Shown here one piece after another: positions 40,265-51,617 of a stretch of 64,000 nucleotides of DNA (within the stretch, counting starts at the first letter, position 1; each line of letters begins with the position of its first letter). Location: positions 78,958 to 142,957 of the forward strand of contig VYEX01000003.1 in assembly GCA_009842675.1 (NCBI GenBank), written 5' to 3'. The translations under genes and the position numbers were made by a program. The notes below the pieces were generated by a model. The model had not been told where the DNA came from. It did not search any database and saw only the letters and a list, made by a program, of their open reading frames with translations. This DNA is from Acidimicrobiia bacterium. Its GTDB lineage: Bacteria > Actinomycetota > Acidimicrobiia > Acidimicrobiales > Bin134.

Positions 40265-41461
40265 AGCGGGCTGGAACCCGAGCTGTTGAAGTGGGTGGAG
40301 GAGCGCTGCGGCCAGACGGTGGCCGACGCCGCCCGCATTCCAGGGGGTGCTTCCCGCCAGGCGTGGGTGGTGACGCTGGATGACGGGAGCCAGCTGTTCT
40401 TGCGGATGGACGCGGGAACATCGGCGCTGTCCGCGGTGGGCTACAACCTGGCCCGAGAGGCCGTGGTGTATCGGTGGCTGGCCGACAAGCCGGTGCGGGC
40501 CGCTGGATTCCGCGGGGTCAGCCCCGATGGGCGGGCGTTGCTGCTGGACTTTGTTGAAGGAGCGCCGGGTCCGCTGGACGACTCGGCCTTGGCCAGGGAA
40601 TTCATGGAGCAGGTCAACGCCCTCCATATTTTGGAGCCACCGGCCGATTTGGCCCTTGATGACCTAGATGTTTGGTCCCGGCTCTATCGGGAGCACTGCC
40701 CTGATTCCGACCCGCTGATTGATCTGTGCTTGCGCCAACTGGCCGAGACTTCGCCCGGGCCGCCGGAGCGAGCAGTGTTGGTACACGGAGACTTGGGTCC
40801 GGGCAATGTGCTTCACGACGGCCAACAGGTGACTGGACTGTGTGACTGGGAGCTGGCCCACGTGGGCGATCCCATGGAAGACCTGGCTTGGATAACGGTG
40901 CGGTCCATGCTCACCCCCTTTGTGGACATCGACACCGCGTTCGGGTGGTACGACGGCCCGGTGGACGCCGAGCGGGTGCGCTACTGGCAGCTGGCCTGCC
41001 AGGTCCGCAACCTCATCGGCCTAGGGGTGACAGGGGCGGCCGGTGGGGATTTGGGCATGGGCATGCTGTTCTCAACTCTCCACCGCCGGGTGACCGCCGA
41101 GCTGCTCTGCGAACTCCTCGGAGTGGAAGCCGAGCCAATCAAAGTGCCCGAACCAGCCGATACCGAGGCCAGCGCGGCCTACGAGGCCGTGCTCGACGAC
41201 CTGCGCACGGTGATCGCCCCCGCATTGGAGGGATACCCCGCGGCTCGGGCCAAGTCGGTGGCCCGACTAGTGAGATACTTGGACATGGTGGACCGCATCG
41301 GCTCAACCCTGGCCGACCAAGACCGAGCCGACCGGGACCGCTTCGACATGAGCGTTGACGCGGAGGCTGCCCACTACTGGGCCCGAGCCACCCAGCGGAA
41401 AGAGGCGCTCATGGGGCCGGCCATGGGACGCCTAGCCGGAACTCGGCTGCCCCGGATCTAG
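40262..41461 (+). CDS. APH-like phosphotransferase family protein
   Basis: 399 aa kinase-fold protein. PGGASRQAWVVTL is the glycine-rich loop, LVHGDLGPGNVLHDG the catalytic loop (Asp, Asn), and GLCDWELAHVGDPMEDLAW the metal-binding Asp loop with its downstream helix. Actinobacterial proteins of this class (ACAD10/11 kinase-domain type) often sit with fatty-acid catabolic genes and may phosphorylate hydroxyacyl groups; antibiotic modification is unlikely here. It has a C-terminal helical extension beyond the kinase core (residues about 300-399). Its stop shares CTAG with the convergent nuclease. Confidence 0.82.
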   Translation: MSGLEPELLKWVEERCGQTVADAARIPGGASRQAWVVTLDDGSQLFLRMDAGTSALSAVGYNLAREAVVYRWLADKPVRAAGFRGVSPDGRALLLDFVEGAPGPLDDSALAREFMEQVNALHILEPPADLALDDLDVWSRLYREHCPDSDPLIDLCLRQLAETSPGPPERAVLVHGDLGPGNVLHDGQQVTGLCDWELAHVGDPMEDLAWITVRSMLTPFVDIDTAFGWYDGPVDAERVRYWQLACQVRNLIGLGVTGAAGGDLGMGMLFSTLHRRVTAELLCELLGVEAEPIKVPEPADTEASAAYEAVLDDLRTVIAPALEGYPAARAKSVARLVRYLDMVDRIGSTLADQDRADRDRFDMSVDAEAAHYWARATQRKEALMGPAMGRLAGTRLPRI

Positions 41462-42369
41462 CCGTCAGCCCTCTCGGCCTGGGCGATCCGCTCCAAGGCG
41501 GGAGCGTCCGACCGCAGCTTGCCGATCTTGTCGCGGTGGAGTACCTCGGCAGTGCCCTCCGGGCATTGGGCCACAAACGGGCACCAGCCGCACAGTGGGC
41601 CGGTGGTGGCTTCGAATTCTTGGGAGATGCAGCTCTCCATGATGGCCAGCCAAGTGGTTCTCAGCTCGTCGACCGCCTCGGCGAGGTTCTCGTCGGTGAT
41701 CTCCACTTCCACCACTTTCTGGCCCAGATACAGCAGCTGGGCCTTGGCCGGCTTTTGGCCCTCCAGCTCGGTGAGCGCTGCGGCATACAGCAGCATCTGG
41801 GTGGCGTAGTTGGAGGAGTACCGCTCCGACGGCGCCTTGCCCGACTTGTAGTCGGTGACCACCATGCCCTCGTCGGTCTCATCTACCCGGTCGATGATGC
41901 CTCGGAACGGAACCCCGTTGATCTCCACCCTCACGTCTTGCTCGGTAGAGGCGACTTTCACCTCGCTGGGGTCTTCCAAGTCCCACAGACCTTCGATGGC
42001 CCGCCAGCCGTTGATGCGAAAGTCCAGCCCGCCGCGGTCGTCCAACTCCAGGCCCTGGTAGTCGGGATGGCTCTCCATCTTGGGCCACAGCTCGCGAGCC
42101 AGCTTCTTGGCCCGCTCCACGGTCCGGTTCACCACCGGCTCCTGCATCAGCTTCTCCAGCACCATGTGGGCGAAGGTGCCGGTGACCGCGGGCTCGCCCG
42201 GCGGGTCGGGGAGGCGGTCGACATAGCGGAACTTCCAGCGCCGGGCGCACTCGCGATACGAGGACGCGCTGGACGGCGACAGGTATTTGGGGACGTAACG
42301 CTCAGGTATTTCCATGAGCTTGTCGCTTGCCGGTTCGGCGGCCTGTTCGACGGGTTCGGTCACTGTCAT
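41458..42369 (-). CDS. Free-standing Fe-S PD-(D/E)XK exonuclease (RecB-like)
   Basis: 303 aa. The nuclease residues are His68 (GTFAHMVLEKL), Asp160 (FRGIIDRVD), Asp173 and Lys175 (VTDYKSGK). Cys41 (YRECARRWKF) with Cys260, Cys263 and Cys269 (LCGWCPFVAQC) makes the four-cysteine Fe-S lock seen in AddB, Cas4 and similar nucleases. There is no helicase domain. It might act in repair with a helicase encoded elsewhere. It is the last gene after the topoisomerase pair (29 nt gap) and is about 22 kb from the CRISPR genes, so a Cas4 role is not supported. Confidence 0.85.
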   Translation of the reverse strand: MTVTEPVEQAAEPASDKLMEIPERYVPKYLSPSSASSYRECARRWKFRYVDRLPDPPGEPAVTGTFAHMVLEKLMQEPVVNRTVERAKKLARELWPKMESHPDYQGLELDDRGGLDFRINGWRAIEGLWDLEDPSEVKVASTEQDVRVEINGVPFRGIIDRVDETDEGMVVTDYKSGKAPSERYSSNYATQMLLYAAALTELEGQKPAKAQLLYLGQKVVEVEITDENLAEAVDELRTTWLAIMESCISQEFEATTGPLCGWCPFVAQCPEGTAEVLHRDKIGKLRSDAPALERIAQAERADG

Positions 42370-42398
42370 GTCTGTCTACCCGATTTCTTCCCTGGCCG

Positions 42399-44485
42399 TC
42401 AGTAGTCGAGAGAGTCTCGGTCAACCAGCTCGCTGTGGGCGATGAGGAAGTCCTTGCGGCGGCCCACATCGGAGCCCATCAGGGTCTCGAACATCTCCTC
42501 GGCTTTCTTGGCATCATCGAGGGTGAGCTGTCGCAGCGTGCGGGTTTCGGGGTCGAGGGCACATTCGGCCAACTCGTCGGTGTCCATCTCGCCCAGTCCC
42601 TTGAACCGGGACCACCGGATGTTCTCGGCCTTGCGGTTGCCCTTGGCCAGCTCGGCGGTGATCTGGTCCCGTTCGGCATCCGACCACGCCCGATAGGTCT
42701 GGTCGCCCACCTTGGCCGTGTACAGCGGGGGCTGGGCGGCATACACCCGGCCCGCCTCCAGCATCGGGTGCATGAAGCGGTGGATGAGGGTGAGCAGCAG
42801 GCAGCGGATGTGGCTGCCGTCCACATCGGCATCGCACAAGATCACGATGCGCCCATACCGAGCCTTGCTCATGTCGAAGTCGTCGCCGGAGCCCGCCCCC
42901 ATTGCGGTGAACAGGGCCTGGGCCTCGGCGTTGTCCAACACCTGCTTCACCGATGACTTGGCCGCGTTCACCACCTTGCCCCGCAAGGGCAGGATGGCCA
43001 TGTTCTCCGCGTTGCGCCCCGCCTTGGCCGGGCCGGCGGCGGAGTCGCCCTCCACCAAAATCAGCTCGGACTCCGGTCCGTGAACCCGGCAGTCGGCCAG
43101 CTTGTCGGGCATGCCGGTGGAGCCGAGCGACGCGGCCCGGCGCTTGTTCTCCAGGGTCTGGCGAGCCGACACCCGGCTCACCACTGCGTCGGCGATCTTG
43201 GACTGAAGAGCACCGACATGGCTCTTGGGGCCGGTCTGGAACCAGCTCTCCAACCCGTCCTTGAGCACGTTGTAGACGATGGACTGCACCGGCGGGGTGC
43301 CCAGCTCCTGTTTGGTCTGGCCCCGGAACTGCGGTTCGGGCAAGGTGACCTTGACCGCGGCCACCAAGCCCTCCTGCACGTCCTCACGCTGGGCCCGGTC
43401 GTTGCCCTGCTTGGCCAGGCGGGCCAGTTTCTTGGAATCGGCCAGCAGGCTGTCGTTGACCGCCCGGGTCAGGGCCCGCTCAAAGCCGGACAGGTGGGTG
43501 CCCCCGTGCGGGGTGGGGATGGTGTTGACGAACGTGGCCACCTTGGTGTCGTAGTCCTTGACCCAGCGCATGGCGATGTCCACCTGGCACTGCCGGGTGA
43601 CCGCCTCCATGGCGCCGTCCACGGGGACCTTCTCCTCGAACTCCTCGCCGCCGGGAATGGAGATGACCTCGGTGACAGCCTCAGACCCCGACAGGTGGGC
43701 CACTAGATCGGCCAAGCCCCCGTGGGAGATCAAATCGACCGGCTCGTTGTCGTGGCCCCGGCGCTTGTCCTCCAGCCTGATCCTCAGTCCGGGCACCAAG
43801 AAGCAGGCCTGCTGGGCCCGCTGGCGAATGGCTTCGAACTCCACTGCTGCGTCGGGGTCGAACATGTCCCGGTCGGGCCAGAATCGGATGCGGGTGCCGG
43901 TCTTGCGGGTGGAGCGGACCCGCCGCAGCTTGTGGCCCTTGACGAATTTGTCGCCGTCGAATTGGCCGGCCTTCTGTTTGACGAACCACAACTGCCTGGT
44001 GGCGCCGTCGCGGTCCACCTCGGCGCGAAGACGAGTGGACAGGGCGTTGACCACCGAGGCGCCCACCCCGTGCAGTCCGCCGGAGGCGCCGTAGACCCCG
44101 CCGCCGAACTTGCCGCCGGAGTGCAATTCGGTGAGCACCACTTCCAGCGCCGACACCTTCTTGGTGGGATGGGGGTCGATCGGAATGCCCCGGCCGTTGT
44201 CACTCACTTCTATCGAACCGTCGGCATGCAGGATCACGTCGATGCGGGTGGCGAAACCGGCGCCCGCCTCGTCAACGCCATTGTCGATCAGCTCCCACAC
44301 CAAGTGCATGAGGCCGTCGCTGCCGGTGCCCCCGATGTACATGCCGGGGCGCTTGCGGACGGCCTCCAACCCCTCGAGGGTGACGATGTCGGCCGCTTCG
44401 TAGCTCCCGTTGCCGTTGCCCCCGTTGGGAGGGTTGAACAAGTCTGAGTTCTTGCCCCGAGAGCGGGAGGCGGAGCTGGTCTGGG

Positions 44486-44492
<7 letters not shown>
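42399..44492 (-). CDS. parE: Type IIA topoisomerase subunit B (ParE/GyrB-like)
   Basis: 697 aa. The GHKL ATPase parts are LIDNGVDEA, SDNGRGIPI and GASGGLHGVGASVVNAL. The TOPRIM domain has ILVEGDSAAGPAKAGRN, PLRGKVVNAAK and ILCDADVDGSHI, with the metal-binding acidic residues intact. The C-terminus ends at LIAHSELVDRDSLDY, the usual end for the family. It is the second gene of the pair, overlapping the A subunit gene by 7 nt. The absence of a GyrA box in its partner makes a topoisomerase IV more likely than gyrase. Confidence 0.88.
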
Positions 44493-46906
<2,414 letters not shown>

Positions 46907-47020
46907 GATTCCCTTAGCGGTTGTCGTGGGGGGAAGTTGGGGTGGGCAGAGCCCAACTAGACGGTACCCGGTAGCTGTGACACTTGCGGGTCAATCCGCC
47001 AGATCAACCCGGTTTTTTGG
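46907..47020. other. Intergenic region upstream of parC
   Basis: About 114 nt between the parC start and the GT2 stop. It probably holds the parC promoter (reverse strand). A T6 run near 47010 follows no stable hairpin, so I do not call a terminator. No ORF is seen. Confidence 0.3.
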
Positions 47021-47791
47021 TCAGCCCGCGGGAACGCGGGTGCGGCTGAGACGCACCGTTTGGCCGAACGAGCGGAGGGCGGCCCGGAGCGCCTTGAAGC
47101 CCAGTATCGACACCACTCCAGTGGTGCGGTCGTGGTGGGGGACGGGCACCTCGGCCAGGCGGGCCTCGGATCGAGCCAGCATCCCCGACAGCACCACATT
47201 GGGGGCGAAGGTGTCGTCGGGAATGGGGGCCAGCAGCGGGGCCAGCACCGTCGAGCGCATCAGCCGGTAGGGGCAGTTCACGTCGGCCAAGCGGCAACCG
47301 AAGGCGGCTCGGGCCGTGAACCGGGCAGCCCGGGTGATGGCCCTCCGACCGGGCGACTGATTCCGATTGGTGCGGATGCCGATGACTGCGTCCAATTCAT
47401 GGCGAAGCTCCCACAGCTCGCCAAAAGAAGCCGCCGGCATCTCGTCGTCGGAGTCGGTCTGGAATACCCACTCAGCGGTCACCGCTCCCCGCCGGTAGCC
47501 CCGCAAGATGGTGGGTCCGTGGCCGCTGTTGGCCTTGGCGTCCACCACCAGCCGCCGGTGGCGCTCGGCCACCGCCCGCAGGATCGGCTCGCTGGCGTCG
47601 GTGGCACCGTCCACGATGGCCACCAGTTCGTAGTTGATGCCCAGGCTGTCGAAAACCTCGAGCCAGCTCTCGGCCACCTGGCCGACGATCCCCTCCTCGT
47701 TGTACACCGGCATGACCGCGCACAACTCGAGTCGGCCGGACGCATCACGGCCCTCGGATGCTCCGCGGCCGGCCCCGGCTTGGTCGGTCAC
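47021..47791 (-). CDS. Family 2 glycosyltransferase (DPM1-like)
   Basis: 256 aa GT-A fold. The start AVMPVYNEEGIVGQV and the metal-binding acidic motif in FQTDSDDEMPAASF are typical of GT2 enzymes such as dolichol-phosphate mannose synthase. The substrate is unknown. It starts at GTG 47791, overlapping the SDR gene by 4 nt. Together with the GT-C-type proteins at 53.6-57.4 kb it may supply lipid-linked sugar; this is inference. Confidence 0.85.
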   Translation of the reverse strand: MTDQAGAGRGASEGRDASGRLELCAVMPVYNEEGIVGQVAESWLEVFDSLGINYELVAIVDGATDASEPILRAVAERHRRLVVDAKANSGHGPTILRGYRRGAVTAEWVFQTDSDDEMPAASFGELWELRHELDAVIGIRTNRNQSPGRRAITRAARFTARAAFGCRLADVNCPYRLMRSTVLAPLLAPIPDDTFAPNVVLSGMLARSEARLAEVPVPHHDRTTGVVSILGFKALRAALRSFGQTVRLSRTRVPAG

Positions 47792-48720
47792 TCTTGGGCG
47801 ATCTGGGCCAAAAGCTCTGCTTCCTTCTCGGCCAGGATGGCGCCGCTCAGGTCGTAGCGGATGGCGGCGGTGTTGGGTTCCGGGCCGTCCCAGCCGGGCA
47901 GCAAGCCCCGCTCGTGGCAGAAGAACTGGGCCTCCACATTGGTGCCGTTCAACTCGATGGCCTCGGGATCGGTGGCCAGCCAGGCCACCACCGCGCCGAT
48001 CACATCTGCGGGCTGGCCGGTGTCCTCGAAGCCGAATTGGGCCATGTCCTGGGCGATGCGCTCGGTGGAGATGTAGCCGGGCTGCACGTTGAAGGTGTTG
48101 ATCCCGTCTTTGCCGTGCTCCACGGCCAGGAATCCGGCCACCCGGTGGAAGGCGCCCTTGCTGATGCCATAGCCCATGCCCCAGCCCCCGTCGCCCGCTG
48201 CCTCGGTGGGATCGGCGAAGCCCGAGGCCGAGGTGATGTTCACGACGGTGCCCCCGCCCCGCTCGATCATTTGGGGCAGGAACGCCTTGGTCAGCACCAG
48301 CGGGGCCAGGCAGTTGGCCTTCAGGTGATAGTCGAGCAATTCGATGGGGGTGTCCAACAGTCGATCCATGTGGCCGGGTCCGATGTAGCGCCCGTTGTTC
48401 ACCAGCACGTCCACCCGGCCCCAGTACTCCAACGTCGTTGCCGCCGCCGTCTCCAAGGAGTCGAAGTCGAGCAGATCGGCAGCAACGATCAGCGCATCGC
48501 CCCCGGCGTCGTTCACCAGCGCGGCAGTCGCCGACAGACTGCCGGGCAACGGCGACGTGTCCGACCGCTGCACTGTGGAGGAGTGCTCCCGCTGCTCACC
48601 GTCCCGCACCGTGCGGGCCGACACCGCCACATCAAAGCCCGCCCGGGCCAGATGCACCGAGCACGCCTTCCCGATCCCCCGGCTCGCCCCGGTCACAAAC
48701 GCCACTGGTCGATCAGACAT
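47788..48720 (-). CDS. Short-chain dehydrogenase/reductase
   Basis: 310 aa. The cofactor motif is TGASRGIG (residues 10-17), followed by VNNG and the catalytic Ser164/Ser166, Tyr184 and Lys188 (GYGISK). The residues after the first beta strand (SARTVRDGEQ) suggest NADP(H). The C-terminus extends about 60 residues beyond the SDR core. It is the middle of three overlapping genes with GT2 and the SnoaL-like gene. The substrate is unknown. Confidence 0.87.
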   Translation of the reverse strand: MSDRPVAFVTGASRGIGKACSVHLARAGFDVAVSARTVRDGEQREHSSTVQRSDTSPLPGSLSATAALVNDAGGDALIVAADLLDFDSLETAAATTLEYWGRVDVLVNNGRYIGPGHMDRLLDTPIELLDYHLKANCLAPLVLTKAFLPQMIERGGGTVVNITSASGFADPTEAAGDGGWGMGYGISKGAFHRVAGFLAVEHGKDGINTFNVQPGYISTERIAQDMAQFGFEDTGQPADVIGAVVAWLATDPEAIELNGTNVEAQFFCHERGLLPGWDGPEPNTAAIRYDLSGAILAEKEAELLAQIAQE

Positions 48721-49201
48721 GACGGATGTCCACGTCGTGCCAGTCGCTTTTCAGCTCGTCGGGGGGTTTGGGGAAGGCGCCGCGGGCCCATTGGGGTCGG
48801 GCGGTGCGGGCGGTGATGAGCCAGCCCTCGTCGAAGCGGGCCACGTCGTCGCAGTAGTGCAGGCCCAAGATGAGGTCGCCGACGTCTGAGTCCTCCGGGC
48901 GCATGTGATAGGCCACCGCCCAGGTCTCAATGTGGCCCTCGTCGGCGCCTTCCTCGAGGTCCAAGTACTGGTTGCCCATGAAGTGCAAGGTGGACTCGAA
49001 CTTGTGCAGCTCCTCCTCGGTCCAGTCCAGGTAGGGGTCGAGCGGCCCGGAGATGACCGTCCCGCTGATCTGGCAGTCGGGGTGGAAGGCTGAGCGCACC
49101 ATGTCGAAGTCGATGCGGTCTATTCCCCGGGCGTACCGCTGGGGAACCTCCTTGATGAGCTCTCGATCCTTAAGCCAACGCACTGTGGATTCGACGTCCA
49201 T
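48713..49201 (-). CDS. SnoaL-like/NTF2-fold protein
   Basis: 162 aa. VRWLKDRELIKEVPQRYARGIDRIDFDMVRSAF and the following HPDC segment form the usual N-terminal helices of SnoaL_4 proteins; the barrel runs to the C-terminus. The start is ATG 49201, with a perfect AAGGAGG 6 nt upstream; the frame is open much further upstream, but only as the reverse of the divergent ligase gene. It is the first gene of the SnoaL-SDR-GT2 group. No catalytic residue can be assigned. Confidence 0.82.
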   Translation of the reverse strand: MDVESTVRWLKDRELIKEVPQRYARGIDRIDFDMVRSAFHPDCQISGTVISGPLDPYLDWTEEELHKFESTLHFMGNQYLDLEEGADEGHIETWAVAYHMRPEDSDVGDLILGLHYCDDVARFDEGWLITARTARPQWARGAFPKPPDELKSDWHDVDIRHV

Positions 49202-49242
49202 CTCGCCTCCTTCGGCCTGCTCCGGCGCACTCGGCGCCGCGC

Positions 49243-49258
49243 TACGGTTGCGCCCATG
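49243..49258 (+). promoter_or_regulatory. -10 box and leaderless start of the FadD gene at 49256
   Basis: TACGGT (49243-49248) lies 7 nt before ATG 49256. No Shine-Dalgarno is visible. Confidence 0.4.
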
Positions 49259-50824
49259 AAAGAGCTGATCTATCACCGGCAGTTCTACCCGGCAGTGGAG
49301 CGGTACGCCAACGAAGAGGCGATCGTCGACGGCGCCTACCGGGCCAGCTTCGCCACCCACGGCGAGCGGGTCACCCGACTGGCCAATGCCATGGGAAGCG
49401 AGCTGGGGGTGAAGAAGGGCGACCGGGTGGCCATCATGGCCCTCAACAGCGCCTCCTACTTGGAGCTTTACCACGCCTGCTATCTGGGTGCCGGGGTGGT
49501 GAACCCGCTGAACCTGCGGCTGGCTGGCCCCGAGCTGGAGTACATCGTGAAGGACTCGGGCACCGAGGTGGCCTTTGTGGACGGCTTTTTCGCCGAGGCA
49601 TTCGTCAAGGCCATGGAGGCCGCCGGCGACAGCCCCATCCGCACCGTGGTGCTCATCGGCCAGGGCGACGTTCCCCACTATGTGGCCTACGAGGATTTGG
49701 TGGCCGCTGGCGACACCACTGCGCCGCCGGAGCCCGAGGAAGACGACCCGGTGGTGCTCATGTACACCGGCGGAACTACCGGGCTGCCCAAAGGGGTGCT
49801 GCTCCAGCAGCGGGCCGAGATGCTGAACGTGTACCACGTGGCCATCGGGCTGGGCGGCACGAGAGACGATGATGTGTTCTTGTGCCAGACGCCGCTGTTC
49901 CACGCCGCTTCAATGGCCAGCTTACTGGTGATTCCGGCCTCGGGTTCCAAGATGGTGACCATCCCCGCGTTCGACCCCGCCGGGGTGATGAACCTCATCG
50001 AGGCCGAGGGCATCACCCAGACGGTGATGGTGCCCACCATGATCGGCATGTGCATCCAGCACCCCGAGTACCGGCCCGAGCGGCTGGCGTCCCTGCGGGA
50101 GCTGGTCTACGGCGCCTCGCCCATGCCCGAGGCCATTTTGAGCCATCTGCTGGAGCACCTGCCCGAAGTGAACCTGCTCCAGGGGTACGGCATGACCGAG
50201 TGCTCGTCGGTGCTTACGTTTCTGTCGGCCGAAGACCACGTAGCTGGCGGGCCCCAACTGCGATCGGTGGGCCGGCCGGTGTTCGGCGTGAACCTCTGCA
50301 TACAAGACGAGGACGGCAACATCCTGCCCGACGGGGAGATCGGCGAAGTGTGCGCTCGAGGCGGCAACTACATGACGGAGTATTGGAAAAAGCCCGAGGC
50401 CACCGCCGAGGTGTTCCGGGACGGGTGGTACCACACCGGCGACGCCGGATACCTCGACGAGGAGGGCTACCTGTTCCTGGTGGACCGGGTGAAGGACATG
50501 ATCGTGTCCGGTGGCGAGAACGTGTACTCCTCCGAGGTGGAGAGCGCCATCTCCACCCATCCGGGGGTGGCCCAGGTGGCGGTGATCGGCATTCCCGACC
50601 CGGTATGGGGCGAGGCGGTCCACGCCATAGTGGTTCCCACACCGGGCCAGGAGGTGACCGAGGAGGAGATCTGCGAGCACGCCCGCCAGACCATCGCCGG
50701 GTACAAGGTGCCTAAGTCGGTGGAGTTCCGGGCTGAGCCGCTGCCCCTGTCCGGAGCCATGAAGGTGCTCAAGCGGGAGCTGCGGGCACCCTACTGGGAA
50801 GGCCAGGACAAGAGCATCGGGTAG
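49256..50824 (+). CDS. AMP-forming acyl-CoA synthetase (FadD-like)
   Basis: 522 aa ANL ligase. The P-loop is YTGGTTGLPKGV, A5 is GYGMTECS, the hinge is GWYHTGDAGYLDEEGYLFLVDR, and VSGGENVYSSEVE is typical of long-chain and 4-coumarate-like ligases. The catalytic Lys stretch is PLSGAMKVLKREL, where Ala-Met stands in for the usual Gly-Gly or Thr-Gly before Lys. It diverges from the SnoaL-like gene. A TACGGT box 7 nt upstream suggests a leaderless mRNA. The substrate is unknown. Confidence 0.86.
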   Translation: MKELIYHRQFYPAVERYANEEAIVDGAYRASFATHGERVTRLANAMGSELGVKKGDRVAIMALNSASYLELYHACYLGAGVVNPLNLRLAGPELEYIVKDSGTEVAFVDGFFAEAFVKAMEAAGDSPIRTVVLIGQGDVPHYVAYEDLVAAGDTTAPPEPEEDDPVVLMYTGGTTGLPKGVLLQQRAEMLNVYHVAIGLGGTRDDDVFLCQTPLFHAASMASLLVIPASGSKMVTIPAFDPAGVMNLIEAEGITQTVMVPTMIGMCIQHPEYRPERLASLRELVYGASPMPEAILSHLLEHLPEVNLLQGYGMTECSSVLTFLSAEDHVAGGPQLRSVGRPVFGVNLCIQDEDGNILPDGEIGEVCARGGNYMTEYWKKPEATAEVFRDGWYHTGDAGYLDEEGYLFLVDRVKDMIVSGGENVYSSEVESAISTHPGVAQVAVIGIPDPVWGEAVHAIVVPTPGQEVTEEEICEHARQTIAGYKVPKSVEFRAEPLPLSGAMKVLKRELRAPYWEGQDKSIG

Positions 50825-50875
50825 ATGCTGGGCGAAATAGCCCCTGCCCGCCACCATTTCAATCAAGGCGGTGGG

Positions 50876-50891
50876 TAGGCTCCCCGGCATG
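50876..50891 (+). promoter_or_regulatory. -10 box and leaderless start of the AIM24-like gene
   Basis: TAGGCT (50876-50881) lies 7 nt before ATG 50889. It supports this start over an in-frame GTG at 50871. Confidence 0.45.
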
Positions 50892-51572
50892 CAGGTAGAT
50901 ATACGTCACGCCCCCAGCTTTGCGGTCGCCCGGTGCGCCCTTGGTGGGGGTGAGCAGGTCAAAGTCGAGGCCGGAGCAATGTCGGCCCACTCCTCCGGGA
51001 TGTCGTTGGAGGCCAAGGTGGAGGGCGGCGTGCTCAAGGGGCTCAAGCGCAGCGTTTTGGGCGGCGAATCCCTCTTCGTGTCCACCTACACCGCCCCGGC
51101 CGAGGGCGGCTGGGTGGATGTGGCCGCCAAGCTGCCCGGCGATCTACGGGTGATTGAGCTGGACGGCTCGCAGGCGTGGATCATCGAGCGGGGCAACTGG
51201 TTGGCCTCCGACTCCGGTGTGGAAATGGACACCAAGTGGAGCGGGTTCAAGTCGCTGGTCGGCGGCGAGGGCGGGTTCATGGCCCACGCTCAGGGAACCG
51301 GCAAGGTGGTGGTGGCCTCCTACGGGGCCATCGACGTTATCTCGCTGGCCGCGGGCGAGACGGTGGTGGTGGACACCAGCCACATGCTGGCCTTCCCGGA
51401 CACCGTCAGCTACGAGCTGCGCCGGGCCGTGGAGGGCCGCTCGATCCAGTCGATGAAGTCGGGCGAGGGCTTCGTATTCCACTTCAGCGGCCCCGGAGAC
51501 ATCCTGACCCAGACCCGCAACCAAGCGCAGCTGATCGCCTGGATCAACACCGAGATCGGCTCCCGCGAATAG
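50889..51572 (+). CDS. AIM24/TIGR00266-family protein
   Basis: 227 aa beta-rich protein. VKVEAGAMSAHSSGMSLEAK and the later LFVSTYTAPAEGG, GEGGFMAHAQGTGKV and VVVDTSHMLAFPDTV segments match the double beta-helix AIM24 fold. Bacterial members have no well-defined role. The family is named after a yeast inner-membrane organising protein, but that does not transfer. It starts at ATG 50889; an internal promoter-like TAGGCT precedes it. It is followed by the convergent ferrochelatase gene. Confidence 0.82.
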   Translation: MQVDIRHAPSFAVARCALGGGEQVKVEAGAMSAHSSGMSLEAKVEGGVLKGLKRSVLGGESLFVSTYTAPAEGGWVDVAAKLPGDLRVIELDGSQAWIIERGNWLASDSGVEMDTKWSGFKSLVGGEGGFMAHAQGTGKVVVASYGAIDVISLAAGETVVVDTSHMLAFPDTVSYELRRAVEGRSIQSMKSGEGFVFHFSGPGDILTQTRNQAQLIAWINTEIGSRE

Positions 51573-51617
51573 CACGGTCCCGATCGGCGGGATATCGGTT
51601 CCCGCCAACGAACCTGG

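Noticed and set aside
40262..41461. Aminoglycoside resistance gene
   Set aside because: The kinase fold is shared, but the context and C-terminal helical extension fit the acyl-related APH-like group, and no resistance neighbour or mobile element is present.
41458..42369. Cas4 assignment for the Fe-S nuclease
   Set aside because: It is about 15-22 kb from the cas genes and co-directional with the topoisomerase genes; it is longer than Cas4 (about 170-220 aa).
42327..44447. Antisense frames across parE
   Set aside because: Shadow frames in high-GC coding DNA with no domain signature.
46995..47020. Rho-independent terminator (T6 run)
   Set aside because: The T-run is not preceded on the same strand by a stable GC hairpin, and it lies downstream of the GT2 gene in the wrong orientation.
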